The translations under genes and the position numbers were made by a program. From positions 186,001-250,000 of the forward strand of contig NZ_OGTP01000007.1 in NCBI RefSeq assembly GCF_900258035.1: a stretch of 64,000 nt of DNA, read 5' to 3'. Under the pieces are notes generated by a model, which was not told where the DNA came from, searched no databases, and worked only from the letters and a program-made list of their open reading frames with translations. Positions 33,884 to 43,943 of the stretch are shown here, in pieces (position 1 is the stretch's first letter; each line of letters opens with the position of its first letter). The stretch comes from Caballeronia novacaledonica. Lineage in GTDB: Bacteria; Pseudomonadota; Gammaproteobacteria; Burkholderiales; Burkholderiaceae.

Positions 33884-35254
33884 TCAATTCGATGCGGAGT
33901 TTTCAGCTTTGACCACTTCGCCGATCGCCTTCGGCATGACGGGCAGCGCCTTCAGCGCGGCAACCGGTTTCAGCAGATTCAACACCTCGATGAACTGTTT
34001 GTGGATGTCGGGATCGTGGCGCGCCGCCTGGATGACTGCCATGTGATGCTCGATCGATTTTTCCAGGTCGGCTGGACGTTTGCCCCGCGCATCGCGATAG
34101 GCCAGATCCGGCAGCGCCGCCAGCGACCACGGGTTCTCGATGATCGATTCGATAGCGGACAGAAACTCGCGGCCCAATGCGGCAAGCGGATCGGCATCGC
34201 CGGCGTGCGCCGCGAGCAGCTTTCGCAGCACGACAGCTTCCTGCGCCGCGGCGCTCATGCCCTGTCCGTAGACCGGATTGAACCGGCAAACCGAGTCGGC
34301 AATCGGAATCAGTCCGCGCGGAAATTCTTCCGTGCTGCTGAAGTGACGCCGACGGCTTTCAGGAAACGCAAATTGTTCGATGTGGCCGTGCAACGTCGCG
34401 TCTTTGATCGCGTCGTAGACGCTGGAAGTCGGAAGGCTTGCGGCGTAAGCGGTGAATGCATCGCCGCCTGCGGGCGGCGTGTCCGCGCCTCTTCCTCCGA
34501 GCGCCGCGAACCATTTGCCGTCTTCGCGCAGCAGCACGATGCCCATACGGCTTGCTTCCGGCGCGTTGGGCATGGTGACCACCACTTTCGTCGCGGGCGT
34601 TGCGTCGGGTGGAATCGTATAGACCGCGGTCGAGTAGACGAAGTCCACGCCGATGACCGTCTCCTCCGGCATCTCACGGCCGGTGGATTGAAGGAAGTCC
34701 AGCGTGGGCTTTGCACGCCCAGATGCATCGACGACGAGATCGGCGGGCAATATTTCGAGCTTGCCGTCGCGGTTCTTGTACGACACCGAGGCGACCGCAT
34801 TGCCGTCAGCCGTGGCGCCGATGGCGACGACACGGCATCCATCGCGGAAGACAACGTTCGCGCGTTCCTGCACGCGGCTGCGAACGGCAAGCTCGAGCAA
34901 CGGGCGCGTCATCGTGAACGTGGCGATACCGAGATCACGCGCCGGAAACGGTTCTTGCCCCGGATATTCGTGGCGCACCTCGAGCCCGGAGTCGAGCGAG
35001 TTGGCGCCGGCCTGCAAGAGTGTGGACGGAAAGTCCGGAAACAGTTCGCATAGCGCCTTCAGACCGCCGCCAAGCAAGCCATGCGGATGCTTACCTTGCG
35101 GTACGCCGGGCCGTGGCGTGGCGTCGCCGGGAAGGAAATCCCGCTCGAGTACGACGACTTCCCTGAAATAGTCGGCCAGAGCCTGTGCGGCGGGTAGTCC
35201 GCCCATTCCTGCGCCAATGACAACTGCTCGTTTATCGGAATAACGGTTCGACAT
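33884..35254 (-). CDS. FAD-dependent monooxygenase / oxidoreductase
   Basis: A 456-residue flavoprotein with the Rossmann FAD motif AVVIGAGMGGLPAAQALADY at residues 10-29, a conserved DLVVDASGRAKPTLDFL (DG-like motif) near 170, and the second FAD motif GLIPIADSVCRFNPVYGQGM near 315. AGGAG stands before ATG 35254. The arrangement resembles hydroxylases of tailoring or aromatic pathways; the substrate is unknown. It reads with the downstream GST gene. Confidence 0.78.
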   Translation of the reverse strand: MSNRYSDKRAVVIGAGMGGLPAAQALADYFREVVVLERDFLPGDATPRPGVPQGKHPHGLLGGGLKALCELFPDFPSTLLQAGANSLDSGLEVRHEYPGQEPFPARDLGIATFTMTRPLLELAVRSRVQERANVVFRDGCRVVAIGATADGNAVASVSYKNRDGKLEILPADLVVDASGRAKPTLDFLQSTGREMPEETVIGVDFVYSTAVYTIPPDATPATKVVVTMPNAPEASRMGIVLLREDGKWFAALGGRGADTPPAGGDAFTAYAASLPTSSVYDAIKDATLHGHIEQFAFPESRRRHFSSTEEFPRGLIPIADSVCRFNPVYGQGMSAAAQEAVVLRKLLAAHAGDADPLAALGREFLSAIESIIENPWSLAALPDLAYRDARGKRPADLEKSIEHHMAVIQAARHDPDIHKQFIEVLNLLKPVAALKALPVMPKAIGEVVKAENSASN

Positions 35255-35723
35255 CGTAGCTCCTGCGACGGTAATCGGAGAGAAGGCACCACTTCGGCGG
35301 AAAGACCTGCATCGGACAAGCCTCGCAGCAGGTAGTCCGTAATCGGCGGACGTGACTTCACAACAGCCGTGGATCTGCGTTTATTCCGAAGGCCGCAAAA
35401 GGTTGTTGGGGCTTGCAGGCTGGCTTTTTTTGGGGGGAGGGGGCGGGAGTGTTGACCTCGGCGCAGGTCGGCGGGAAATAAGCTTCCGCTCTTTTGCACT
35501 GTCCTTGAAAAATGTTTCGCATCGCTAACGGCGAGATAAAGGCGTCCCGCTTCGGCATGTTTGACATCGACGCCCCGACGCCGAACAGCTACCTTGTTGG
35601 TTGTCCGCTGAGGGGAAATCGCGAGCGCGCTGAACGGCGCCGGACAGCGCTACCTTACTAAAGACTTCCGCCCCTGCGCCGATAAACATCGATCAAAGCC
35701 ATTATCAAAACAGGGCCAGAAAG
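35255..35723. other. gene-free region upstream of the monooxygenase and GGDEF-EAL genes
   Basis: 469 bp between divergent genes. It includes an odd homopolymer tract near 35425-35445 (seven T, six G, A, five G). Frames here have no ribosome sites or recognisable products. Promoters for both flanking genes should be present but none is clear. Confidence 0.45.
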
Positions 35724-38003
35724 GTGCAGAGAGGCGCCAACGATTTCCTCGGGACGATCGGCGAGAACGTCGCCCGGAGCCTTCCGACCGTCGAACGCGC
35801 GCGCCGCTTCGACGGGCTCGGTCTCGCTCCGCTCGGCGTGCTCGTCGCGGCATGCGGCACCTTCTTCGTGCCGCTGCCGTGGAACGTGCTGCTCGCCGCG
35901 TTCGTCTTCGGCGCGACGCTCGTCGTGCATCGCATGCAGGAGGCGAACCGGCAGATTTTCGTCGCGCGGCAAGTCGCGCACGGCTTGCTTGCCATCGCCG
36001 AGGATTGCCTCAAGCTGCTGTCGCTCGAAGGCCGCATCATGTGCATTTCCGATGTCGGCAGTCGTCTCATCGATGCGAACTGCGCCGAGGATCTCGTCGG
36101 CGTAGACTGGCTCGCGCTCTGGGACGGTCCCGATGCGCGGCAGGCGTTCGACCGCGCGAAAGCGGGTGAATCGACGTCGTTCTCCGGCACCTGCCGCACG
36201 ATGAACGGCGCGCTGAAATGGTGGACCTCGACCTTTGCGCCGGTCTACGGCGCGCACGGCAAGGTGACCGCCGTGCTGTGCAAATCGCGCGACATCACCG
36301 CGGAGCGGAATCTCATCGACGAACTGCGCGGCAATGCGCGCGTGCAGAAGGACATGGAAGATCATGTCGATGCCGTCTTCTGGACCGCGACGCACGATTT
36401 TCGCGAACTCCTGCACGTCAGCTCCGCTTTCGAGCGCATGTGGGAAATGCCGATGTCCGCGCTCGAAGCCGATCAGACCGCATGGTCGGAGCGCGTGCAT
36501 CCCGACGATCTGCCCGCGCTGCGCGACGAAATGCGCACGGCCTTGGGCACGGGCGCCGCGACCCAGAGTTACTTCCGTCTGTGCCTGCCGCACGACCGCA
36601 CGCGCTGGGTGCGCGCGGATATCTATCCGGTGACCGAGGACGGCGTGGTGTCGCGCGTCGTGAGCGTGTGCGTCGATGCCACCGACGAGCGCCAGCGTCT
36701 TCAGGAACTGCATCGGCTCGCGAACACCGACAGCCTCACGGGCCTCTCCAACCGCAACGCGATGATGGACGCGCTCCTGAAGCGCTGCGAGGCGGGCGCG
36801 CCGTTCGCGTATCTCTTCATCGATATCGACCGGTTCAAGTCCATCAACGACACGGCGGGTCATATCGCCGGCGATGCCGTGTTGCGCACGATCGCGCGGC
36901 GCATCCAGGAAACGCTGCCCGAAGGCGCCGTGGCGGCGCGTCCGGGCGGCGACGAGTTCACCGTGATCCTGCCGGGCGTCTTCGAACAGGAAAGCATCGC
37001 GCGCGCGTGCCGCAAGCTCTCGCTCGCCTGTCATCGTCCGATCCAGATCGAATGCAAAAGCCTGACGATGACATGCTCGATCGGCGTCGCGCTCTATCCG
37101 GAACATGGACGCACGCCCGAAGCGCTTTTCATCAGCGCCGACATGGCGATGTACGCCGCGAAACGCGCGGGCCGCAACACGTTCCGCGTGTTCGGCGATC
37201 GCGAGAAGGACGACCTCGCGCGCGCGCATCTCGAAGCGGAACTGCACGGCGCGATCCGCGAGAATCAGTTCGTGCTGCACTATCAGCCGCAGTATCGCGT
37301 CGATTCGGGCGAGCTCGCCGGTGTCGAGGCGTTGTTGCGCTGGGATCATCCGCAGCTCGGGCTGCTCGCGCCCGGCGCGTTCGTGCCGGTGCTGGAAGAG
37401 AGCGCGCTGATCGTCGAAGCCGGGCACTGGGTTATCCGCGAAGCCGTGATGGCGGCGTCGCAACTCGCGCTCGCGCTGCCGCGGGCGTGCTCGGTGGCGC
37501 TCAACGTGTCGCCGAAACAGTTCCGCGATCCGCGCCTCGTCTCCGTGCTCAGGCATGCGATCCGGCGCGGCTGCATCGACTCGAACCGCATCACGCTGGA
37601 GATCACGGAATCCGCGCTGATCGACAACGTCGACGACGCGCAGGAAGTGCTCTCGAACGTGCGCGCGATGGGCGTGCGCATCGCCATCGACGATTTCGGC
37701 ACGGGCTATTCGAGTCTCAGCTACTTCGCGCGCTTCCGGCCGGACGTGCTGAAGCTCGACAAATCGTTCGTCGACAACATCGCGACCGATGCGATGGTGC
37801 GCACGGTCGTCGAAGGCGTGATCGATCTCGCGCACAAGCTCGGCGTGACGGTGGTCGCGGAAGGCGTCGAGACGCAGGAGCAGCTCGACACGCTGCGCGA
37901 AGTGAACTGCGACAAGGTGCAGGGCTATCTGCTGAGCCGTCCCGTGCCGCTCGCGAGCCTGATGGCGCACGCCGGCGCGGACGAGACCGAGGCGCTGCGC
38001 TGA
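35724..38003 (+). CDS. PAS-GGDEF-EAL cyclic-di-GMP enzyme
   Basis: A 759-residue membrane-anchored signalling protein. GTG 35724 keeps the N-terminal hydrophobic pair (GLAPLGVLVAACGTFFVPLP, then WNVLLAAFVFGATLVV). Two PAS-type domains follow (about 85-200 and 210-330). The diguanylate cyclase domain (330-490) has LTGLSNRN and an intact GGDEF in AARPGGDEFTVILPG but no upstream RxxD inhibitory site. The phosphodiesterase domain (500-750) has VEALLRW, NVSPKQF, ITESALI, IDDFGTGYSSLSYF and LKLDKSFV, the usual catalytic set. Both activities may be functional. Confidence 0.93.
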   Translation: MQRGANDFLGTIGENVARSLPTVERARRFDGLGLAPLGVLVAACGTFFVPLPWNVLLAAFVFGATLVVHRMQEANRQIFVARQVAHGLLAIAEDCLKLLSLEGRIMCISDVGSRLIDANCAEDLVGVDWLALWDGPDARQAFDRAKAGESTSFSGTCRTMNGALKWWTSTFAPVYGAHGKVTAVLCKSRDITAERNLIDELRGNARVQKDMEDHVDAVFWTATHDFRELLHVSSAFERMWEMPMSALEADQTAWSERVHPDDLPALRDEMRTALGTGAATQSYFRLCLPHDRTRWVRADIYPVTEDGVVSRVVSVCVDATDERQRLQELHRLANTDSLTGLSNRNAMMDALLKRCEAGAPFAYLFIDIDRFKSINDTAGHIAGDAVLRTIARRIQETLPEGAVAARPGGDEFTVILPGVFEQESIARACRKLSLACHRPIQIECKSLTMTCSIGVALYPEHGRTPEALFISADMAMYAAKRAGRNTFRVFGDREKDDLARAHLEAELHGAIRENQFVLHYQPQYRVDSGELAGVEALLRWDHPQLGLLAPGAFVPVLEESALIVEAGHWVIREAVMAASQLALALPRACSVALNVSPKQFRDPRLVSVLRHAIRRGCIDSNRITLEITESALIDNVDDAQEVLSNVRAMGVRIAIDDFGTGYSSLSYFARFRPDVLKLDKSFVDNIATDAMVRTVVEGVIDLAHKLGVTVVAEGVETQEQLDTLREVNCDKVQGYLLSRPVPLASLMAHAGADETEALR

Positions 38004-38052
38004 AGCCGGCGTTATCATCGCGACATTCGCCGATGCGCGCCGGAGACAACCG

Positions 38053-38703
38053 ATGATCACTTCGTCCTTACGCGTTTCGCTGACCGTGCTCGGCTGCGCG
38101 ATCTGCACGTTCGCGCTCGCCGAATCCGCGCGGCCGTGTCCGGGCGCGAACGACGCGAACGCGGGCAAGCTGGTTCAGGTCCGCGATTTCACTGCGGTCG
38201 GCCAGCAGGGCGGTTCGTCGCACTTTCCCGGCTCGCGGCTGCGCGCCGCGCGCAACGCGATGAAGGTGGACCAGAACGCATCGGCGCTGGCCGAAGGCAT
38301 CGTCAGGGCGCTCGACGCGAAGGGCATCGGCGCATGTCACATGACGGCCGATTCGCCGCCGCCGACCTCGGGCTGGCTCGTGACCGGCGAATTCGACGAA
38401 ACCTTGTCGTCGGGATTCGGCTCCGCGCTGCCGTCGATGGGTTCGTCGGACAAGCCGCCCAACACGCATGTCGCCGTGCAGCTCGCCAATCTCGCGGCGA
38501 GCCCGGACGCGCCGCTCGCGCAGATCGACACGAGCGGCGAGCTGAAGGGGCAAAAGTCGGCGGCGGCGCCGAAGCCCTACGGCGCGGCGGCGCGCTTCGT
38601 CATCAACAAGACCGAAGCGATTGCTTCGCTCGACGATCTCGCGGCGAAAATCGCCGATCAGATCGCGGCGGAGAAAGCGAAGCTCGACGGCAACGCGCCC
38701 TAA
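38053..38703 (+). CDS. secreted protein, DUF4410-like
   Basis: A 216-residue protein with a signal peptide (MITSSLRVSLTVLGCAICTF, cleavage after LAES or nearby). The mature part has LVQVRDFTAVG, ASALAEGIVRALDAKGIGA and a final long helix (SLDDLAAKIADQIAAEKAKL). The pattern resembles DUF4410 proteins of the envelope, but the match is by eye. GGAGA precedes ATG 38053. It lies 49 bp after the GGDEF-EAL gene and may be co-transcribed. Confidence 0.55.
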   Translation: MITSSLRVSLTVLGCAICTFALAESARPCPGANDANAGKLVQVRDFTAVGQQGGSSHFPGSRLRAARNAMKVDQNASALAEGIVRALDAKGIGACHMTADSPPPTSGWLVTGEFDETLSSGFGSALPSMGSSDKPPNTHVAVQLANLAASPDAPLAQIDTSGELKGQKSAAAPKPYGAAARFVINKTEAIASLDDLAAKIADQIAAEKAKLDGNAP

Positions 38704-38789
38704 CGCGAATCACAGCGCAAGATCTGGAGTGCCGGCGCGCGCGCCGTGCGTGACGATGAGTCATCTCATGACGTCACGGAGCCACGTCG

Positions 38790-40007
38790 ATGCGCTTCCC
38801 CGCTTCGTTTCAACGCCTCGCCTGGTCGAATCTGCTCGCGCAGTCGGCGGAGCAGATCGGCCTTGCCGCCGCGCCGCTCGCCGCCGTGTTCGCGCTCGGC
38901 GCGTCGGCCGTCGATACCGGACTCTTGCAGAGCGCGCAGACGCTGCCGTTCCTGCTGCTGTCGATTCCGCTCGGCGTGATCGCGGACCGCCGCTCGCGCC
39001 GCACGTTGATGGCCGCCGCCGAATGCGCCCGCGCGCTCGCCATGTTGTGCGTCCTGTTGCTCGTGCTCGCGCACGCGTTGACGCTGCCGCTGCTTGCGCT
39101 CCTGGGTTTTCTCGGCGCGACGGGCACGGTCGCCTACAACGTCGCCGCGCCCGCGCTCGTGCCGGCGCTCGTCGAACGCGCCGCGCTGCCCGCCGCAAAC
39201 GGGCGCATCGAGCTGGCGCGCAGCGTCGCGTATTCGGCGGGGCCGGCGCTCGGCGGGTTGATCGTCGGATGGATCGGCGCGGGCTGGGCGTATGGCTGCG
39301 CGGCGGGTTTGTCGGCGGCCGCGGCGATGCTCCTCGCGGGATTGCGCGAACCGGCGCGCCGTCCCGCCGCCGCGCGTCATTTTCTGATCGAGTTGCGCGA
39401 AGGCGCGCGTTTCGTCGTCCGCGATGCGCTGCTGCGCCCGATGCTCGCCACCGCCGTGTTCTTCAACATCGGCTTCTTCACGTTGCAGTCGGTCTATGTG
39501 CCGTATGCGGTGCAGCGGCTCGGCCTGAGCGCGTCGGCGGTCGGCGTGACGCTCGGCGCGTATGGTGTCGGCATGGTGTGCGGCGCGCTCGCGGCACCGG
39601 CCGTGACGCGGCGCATCGCGTTCGGCCGGATGCTGCTCGTCGGGCCGTTCTGCGGACTGGCCGCCTCGCTCGCGATGGTCGCGACGCTCGCCGCGCCGTC
39701 GTTCTGGCTCGCGGCGTCGAGCTTCTTCCTGCTCGGCGCGGGGCCGATCCTGTGGACCGTCGGCTCGACGACACTGCGCCAGGCCATCACGCCCACGAAC
39801 ATGATGGGCCGCGTCTCGGCGCTCAACAGCACGGCGACCTACGGCGCGCGTCCACTGGGCGCGCTGCTCGGCGCGGCGATCAGCGCGCGCTTCGGCATGG
39901 GGCCGTGCCTCGTCGCGGCGGCGCTCGCGTTTGCCGTGCAGGCGTGGATCATTTCGATGTCCCCGGCGGCGCGCCTTTCCGACGTGCCCGGGTGCGCACC
40001 GGTTTGA
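38790..40007 (+). CDS. MFS transporter, EntS-like exporter type
   Basis: A 405-residue permease with [20 protein letters not shown] in helix 1, the loop [11 protein letters not shown] and the second-half [19 protein letters not shown] and [19 protein letters not shown]. This follows the EntS/MFS_3 exporter group. GGAG stands nine bases before the ATG. Its 3' end overlaps the convergent LysR gene by 59 bp, an unusually long tail overlap. The substrate is unknown. Confidence 0.8.
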   Translation: MRFPASFQRLAWSNLLAQSAEQIGLAAAPLAAVFALGASAVDTGLLQSAQTLPFLLLSIPLGVIADRRSRRTLMAAAECARALAMLCVLLLVLAHALTLPLLALLGFLGATGTVAYNVAAPALVPALVERAALPAANGRIELARSVAYSAGPALGGLIVGWIGAGWAYGCAAGLSAAAAMLLAGLREPARRPAAARHFLIELREGARFVVRDALLRPMLATAVFFNIGFFTLQSVYVPYAVQRLGLSASAVGVTLGAYGVGMVCGALAAPAVTRRIAFGRMLLVGPFCGLAASLAMVATLAAPSFWLAASSFFLLGAGPILWTVGSTTLRQAITPTNMMGRVSALNSTATYGARPLGALLGAAISARFGMGPCLVAAALAFAVQAWIISMSPAARLSDVPGCAPV

Positions 40008-40923
40008 CCGGCGCGCGCGCGAACATCGGCAATCGCTCGAGAATCCAGTCGAGCAATTCCTGCGGCCCGGCCGCGAGCGGACGCCCCGTCTTCACGAGCA
40101 GCTTCGCCTGCGCGCTTTCGAAGAGCGGATGCGCGATGGGAATGGTGGTCAGCTCGCCGCTCGCCAGTTCCCGATACGCGGCGAACTCGCCGATCAGCGT
40201 CACGAAATTTTCCGCCGCGACGAAGCGCTTCAGCGCGCCGAGCGAATTCGTCGTGAGCGTGGGGCGGATCGCGAAATTGTCGGTCGTTTCGAGCATCTTC
40301 ACGACGTGGCCGATCCCGAACGTGGGTGGCATCAGCGCGAGCGGATAGTCGAGCAGATCGCGAATGCGCGCGACGCCGCCGCGCCGCGCCAGCGGATGAT
40401 CGCGCCGCGCGAGCAGCACGACCGGCTGCGGCGAACTCGCGCGGCTCTCGATGCGCTCGTGCGGCGGCGGATTGTACGCGAGGCCGATATGCGCGCGGCT
40501 CTGCGCGACTTCTTCGAGCAAGTCATCGACGGCGAGCATCTGCATGTCGATTTCGAGGCGCGGATAGCGTGCGCAGAACGGCGCGAGGACGTCGTCGACG
40601 AGCGTATCGACATAACCCTCGCTCACCGCGAGCCGGATCTGGCCTTGCTGCAAGCCCTTCAGCGCGTGCAACTGGTCTTCGAGCCTTTCCTGCTGCGAGC
40701 GATACCCGCGCCAGAATTCGAGGAGATGAAACGCCGCTTCGGTCGGCCGCACGCCGCGCGGCTCGCGTTCGAAGAGCCGCGTGTCGAGTTCGTCTTCGAG
40801 CAGTTTGATCTGCCGCGCGATCACCGACGGCGACGTATTCAGATGATCCGCCGCCCCGCGAATCGTGCCGTGCGACAGCACTTCGTTGAAGTAACGCAGG
40901 CGTTGCTGGTTGATTTCGCGCAT
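39949..40923 (-). CDS. LysR-family regulator of the M81 peptidase/transport cluster
   Basis: A 324-residue LysR protein starting at 40923 ([20 protein letters not shown]), with helix-turn-helix residues [20 protein letters not shown] and an effector domain from about residue 90 ([20 protein letters not shown]). The tail is basic. It is divergent from the MFS-M81 operon, with a T-N11-A dyad between them, so regulation of that operon is likely. The ATG at 40986 is less likely because it would cover that dyad. Confidence 0.82.
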   Translation of the reverse strand: MREINQQRLRYFNEVLSHGTIRGAADHLNTSPSVIARQIKLLEDELDTRLFEREPRGVRPTEAAFHLLEFWRGYRSQQERLEDQLHALKGLQQGQIRLAVSEGYVDTLVDDVLAPFCARYPRLEIDMQMLAVDDLLEEVAQSRAHIGLAYNPPPHERIESRASSPQPVVLLARRDHPLARRGGVARIRDLLDYPLALMPPTFGIGHVVKMLETTDNFAIRPTLTTNSLGALKRFVAAENFVTLIGEFAAYRELASGELTTIPIAHPLFESAQAKLLVKTGRPLAAGPQELLDWILERLPMFARAPVKPVRTRARRKGAPPGTSK

Positions 40924-40938
40924 GGTCGTATTTTCCGT

Positions 40939-40955
40939 GTTGCTCACAGGGCAAC
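40939..40955. promoter_or_regulatory. candidate LysR box
   Basis: GTTGC-TCACAGG-GCAAC forms a 5-bp dyad whose core fits the T-N11-A pattern (TGC and GCA arms). It lies 16 bp upstream of the LysR start and 88 bp upstream of the MFS start. Confidence 0.45.
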
Positions 40956-41043
40956 GATACGTGAACTTTGTTGCTCTTGCTGGCACGGTCGCACGCGCTC
41001 AACATGGCCTCACCCGATGGGGGAGACAAACCAGGAGACGCGG

Positions 41044-42357
41044 ATGTCGACGATTCAGACCTTGCGCGGCGGCGATGCCGTTTCGGCGCTCTACAGCAGG
41101 ATCAACTGGCGGCTCCTGCCGCTGCTCATCGCGTGCTACATGTTCGCGTATCTGGATCGCGTGAACGTGGGCTTCGCGAAACTTCAGATGCAAAGCGATC
41201 TCGGCTTCTCCGACGCGGCGTACGGCGTCGGCGCCGGGATTTTTTTCATCGGCTACGTGCTGTTCGAGATTCCGAGCAACCTGATGCTGCCGAAGATCGG
41301 CGCGCGCCGCACGTTCAGCCGCATTCTCGTGCTGTGGGGCATCACGTCGGCGTGCATGCTCTTCGTGCGCAACGTGCCCGCCTTTTACGCGATGCGTTTC
41401 CTGCTCGGCGTCTTCGAAGCGGGTTTCGCGCCGGGCATGATCTATTACCTCTCGCGCTGGTATGGGCCGAAGCGCATGGCGCGCGCGATCGCGCTCGTGT
41501 TCGTCGCGGGGCCGCTCGGCGGCGTCGTCGGCGGGCCGCTTTCGGCGTGGCTGATTTCGTCGCTGGCGGGCGTCGGCGGACTGGCCGGATGGCAATGGAT
41601 GTTTCTCGTCGAAGGGCTTCCGTGCATCGCGCTGGGCGCGCTCGTGTGGCGCGTGCTCGCCGATCGTCCCGCCGATGCCCGCTGGCTCACGCAGGACGAG
41701 CAGCGTCTCGTCGAGGCGGAAGTCGGCGGTCATGGCGGCGCGTCGCATCGTATCGATTCGTTCAGGGAAATCGCGAGGAATCCGCGCATCTATCTGCTCG
41801 CGATCGCGTACTTCTGCATCATCTTTCCGATCTACGCGATCAGCTTCTGGCTGCCGACGCTCATCAAGGAGCAAGGTGTGAGCGACACGATCCGCCTCGG
41901 CTGGTACGCCGCGATTCCGTATGTCGCCGCCGCGATCGCGATGTATGCCGCCGCACGACGCTCCGACAAGATCGGCGAGCGCCGCTATCACAGCGCGCTG
42001 CCCGCGCTCGCCGCCGCCGCGCTGCTGGCGATGACGCCGTATGCGTCGGGCAACCTCGTCGCCACGCTCACGCTGCTCATGCTCGCCACGGCCTGCATGT
42101 GGATGGCCTACACGGTTTTCTGGGCGATTCCGTCCGAAACGCTTTCCGGCCCGGCCGCGGCGGGCGGCATCGCGCTCATCAACACGATCGGTTTGTCGGG
42201 CGGCTTCTGGGGCCCGGCGGTGATCGGCTGGGTGAAGTCCGCGACCGGCAGCACGAACGGCGGCCTGCTCGTGATGGCGTGCATGGCGGCGCTCTCGTGC
42301 GTGCTGATTCTCTCGAACAAGCGCACGGTCGCCGCCGCCGAGGCGCGCACCGCCTAA
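41044..42357 (+). CDS. MFS transporter, ACS family (phthalate/organic-acid type)
   Basis: A 437-residue permease starting at 41044 behind AGGAGACGCGG. It shows ACYMFAYLDRVNVGFAKLQM in helix 1, GYVLFEIPSNLMLPKIGAR, and RFLLGVFEAGFAPGMIYYLS, all hallmarks of the anion:cation symporter group. It lies 22 bp before the M81 peptidase gene, so both probably serve one substrate, perhaps an amide or peptide-like carboxylate. Confidence 0.87.
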   Translation: MSTIQTLRGGDAVSALYSRINWRLLPLLIACYMFAYLDRVNVGFAKLQMQSDLGFSDAAYGVGAGIFFIGYVLFEIPSNLMLPKIGARRTFSRILVLWGITSACMLFVRNVPAFYAMRFLLGVFEAGFAPGMIYYLSRWYGPKRMARAIALVFVAGPLGGVVGGPLSAWLISSLAGVGGLAGWQWMFLVEGLPCIALGALVWRVLADRPADARWLTQDEQRLVEAEVGGHGGASHRIDSFREIARNPRIYLLAIAYFCIIFPIYAISFWLPTLIKEQGVSDTIRLGWYAAIPYVAAAIAMYAAARRSDKIGERRYHSALPALAAAALLAMTPYASGNLVATLTLLMLATACMWMAYTVFWAIPSETLSGPAAAGGIALINTIGLSGGFWGPAVIGWVKSATGSTNGGLLVMACMAALSCVLILSNKRTVAAAEARTA

Positions 42358-42379
42358 CCTTTTTTCAAGGACCACGATC

Positions 42380-43888
42380 ATGAAAATCCTTATCGCAGGA
42401 TTCCAGCACGAAACGAACACTTTTGCGCCGACGAAGGCGAGCTATCAGAGCTTCATCCAAGGCGAAGGATTCCCGCCGATGGCCCACGGCGACGATGTCC
42501 TGAAGCTGCGCGACGTGAACGTGCCGATCGGCGGTTTCATTCAATGGGCCGAGGCAGAAGGGCATGAACTGATTCCGGTGATCTGGGCGGGCGCGAGCGC
42601 ATCGGCGCATGTGACGGAAGATGCGTACGAGCGCATCGCGGGCGCGATCGTCGATCGTGTGCGGGCGGGCGGCTTCGATGCGATCTATCTCGACCTGCAC
42701 GGCGCGATGGTCACCGAGCATCTCGACGACGGCGAAGGCGAACTGCTGGCGCGCGTGCGGGGCATCGTCGGCGACGACATGCCGCTCGTCGTGTCGCTCG
42801 ATCTGCATGCGAACGTCACCGCGCGCATGATGAAACTCGCGGATGCGCTCGTCGCGTACCGCACGTATCCGCACGTCGACATGGCCGAGACCGGCCTGCG
42901 CGCGGCGCATTTCCTCGACGAAAGAATCAGACTTGGCAGGCCGTTCAGCCGCGCGATGCGCCGCGTGCCGTTCCTGATTCCGGTGAACGGCATGTGCACG
43001 CTCGTCGAGCCGGCGCGCGGCATGTACGGCGCGCTCGCATCGCTCGAAAAGGATGACGTCGTGTCGCTGTCGTTCGCGCCGGGCTTTCCCGCGTCGGACT
43101 TCGACGAATGCGGCCCTACGCTCTGGGGCTACGCGCTCGATCAAAACGCCGCCGACGAAGCCGTCGATACGCTCTACACGGCGCTCGTGAACGACGAAGC
43201 GCGCTGGGACGTGCCGTTCCTTTCGCCCGACGAAGCCGCGCGCGAAGCGATCGACGCAAGCCGCGACGCCGCCGGTCCCGTCATCATCGCGGATACGCAG
43301 GATAACCCCGGCGTCGGCGGCGATTCGAACACGATGGGCATGGTCCGCGCGCTCTTGCTCAACGGCGCGCGCGATGCCGCCGTGGGCGTCATCTGGGACG
43401 AGCACGCGGCGCGGGCGGCGCATCGCGCGGGCGTCGGCGCGCGTATCGCGCTTGCGCTCGGCGGCGGCTCGAACGTGCCCGGCGATTCGCCGCTTGAAGG
43501 CGAGTTCGAAGTCGAGTATTTGTCGGATGGGCGCTTTCGCTTCGACGGCCCGATGCTCAACGGCATGTCCGGCGAACTCGGGCCGACCGCGTGCCTGCGC
43601 ATCGGCGGCGTGCGCATCGCGGTGAGCAGCATCAAGATGCAGGTGTTCGACCGCAATCTCTTTCGCGTCGCGGGCATCGAGCCGGAACGCATGAAGATTC
43701 TGGTGAACAAGAGCTCCGTGCATTTTCGCGCCGATTTCGAGCCGATCGCGGCGCGCATACTCGTCGCGAAAGCGCCCGGTCCGATGGCCGCCGATCCTGC
43801 CGATCTGCCGTGGCGCAATCTCGATGCACGCATGCGCGTGCGTCCGCTGGGACCGACGCTCGCCGCGTTGCGCGCATCGGCCGCATGA
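42380..43888 (+). CDS. M81 family metallopeptidase (MlrC-like)
   Basis: A 502-residue protein of the M81/MlrC family. The N-terminus has the metal-binding FQHETNTFAP, then YLDLHGAMVTEH and SLDLHANVTARMM with further candidate zinc ligands, and AYRTYPHVDMAETG. MlrC cleaves linearised microcystin and peptide products, but homologues in bacteria with no link to microcystin occur beside organic-acid transporters, as here, and their substrates are not settled. AAGGA precedes the ATG. Confidence 0.88.
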   Translation: MKILIAGFQHETNTFAPTKASYQSFIQGEGFPPMAHGDDVLKLRDVNVPIGGFIQWAEAEGHELIPVIWAGASASAHVTEDAYERIAGAIVDRVRAGGFDAIYLDLHGAMVTEHLDDGEGELLARVRGIVGDDMPLVVSLDLHANVTARMMKLADALVAYRTYPHVDMAETGLRAAHFLDERIRLGRPFSRAMRRVPFLIPVNGMCTLVEPARGMYGALASLEKDDVVSLSFAPGFPASDFDECGPTLWGYALDQNAADEAVDTLYTALVNDEARWDVPFLSPDEAAREAIDASRDAAGPVIIADTQDNPGVGGDSNTMGMVRALLLNGARDAAVGVIWDEHAARAAHRAGVGARIALALGGGSNVPGDSPLEGEFEVEYLSDGRFRFDGPMLNGMSGELGPTACLRIGGVRIAVSSIKMQVFDRNLFRVAGIEPERMKILVNKSSVHFRADFEPIAARILVAKAPGPMAADPADLPWRNLDARMRVRPLGPTLAALRASAA

Positions 43889-43943
43889 TCGTTCACGCTG
43901 TTTTCCCCTCAATGAACAACGTCGAAGAAAGGAGAATCCCGAC

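Noticed and set aside
35658-38168. Leftward open frame of 836 codons opposite the GGDEF-EAL gene
   Set aside because: Arg/His/Asp-rich shadow translation of a clear c-di-GMP enzyme; no ribosome site or domain.
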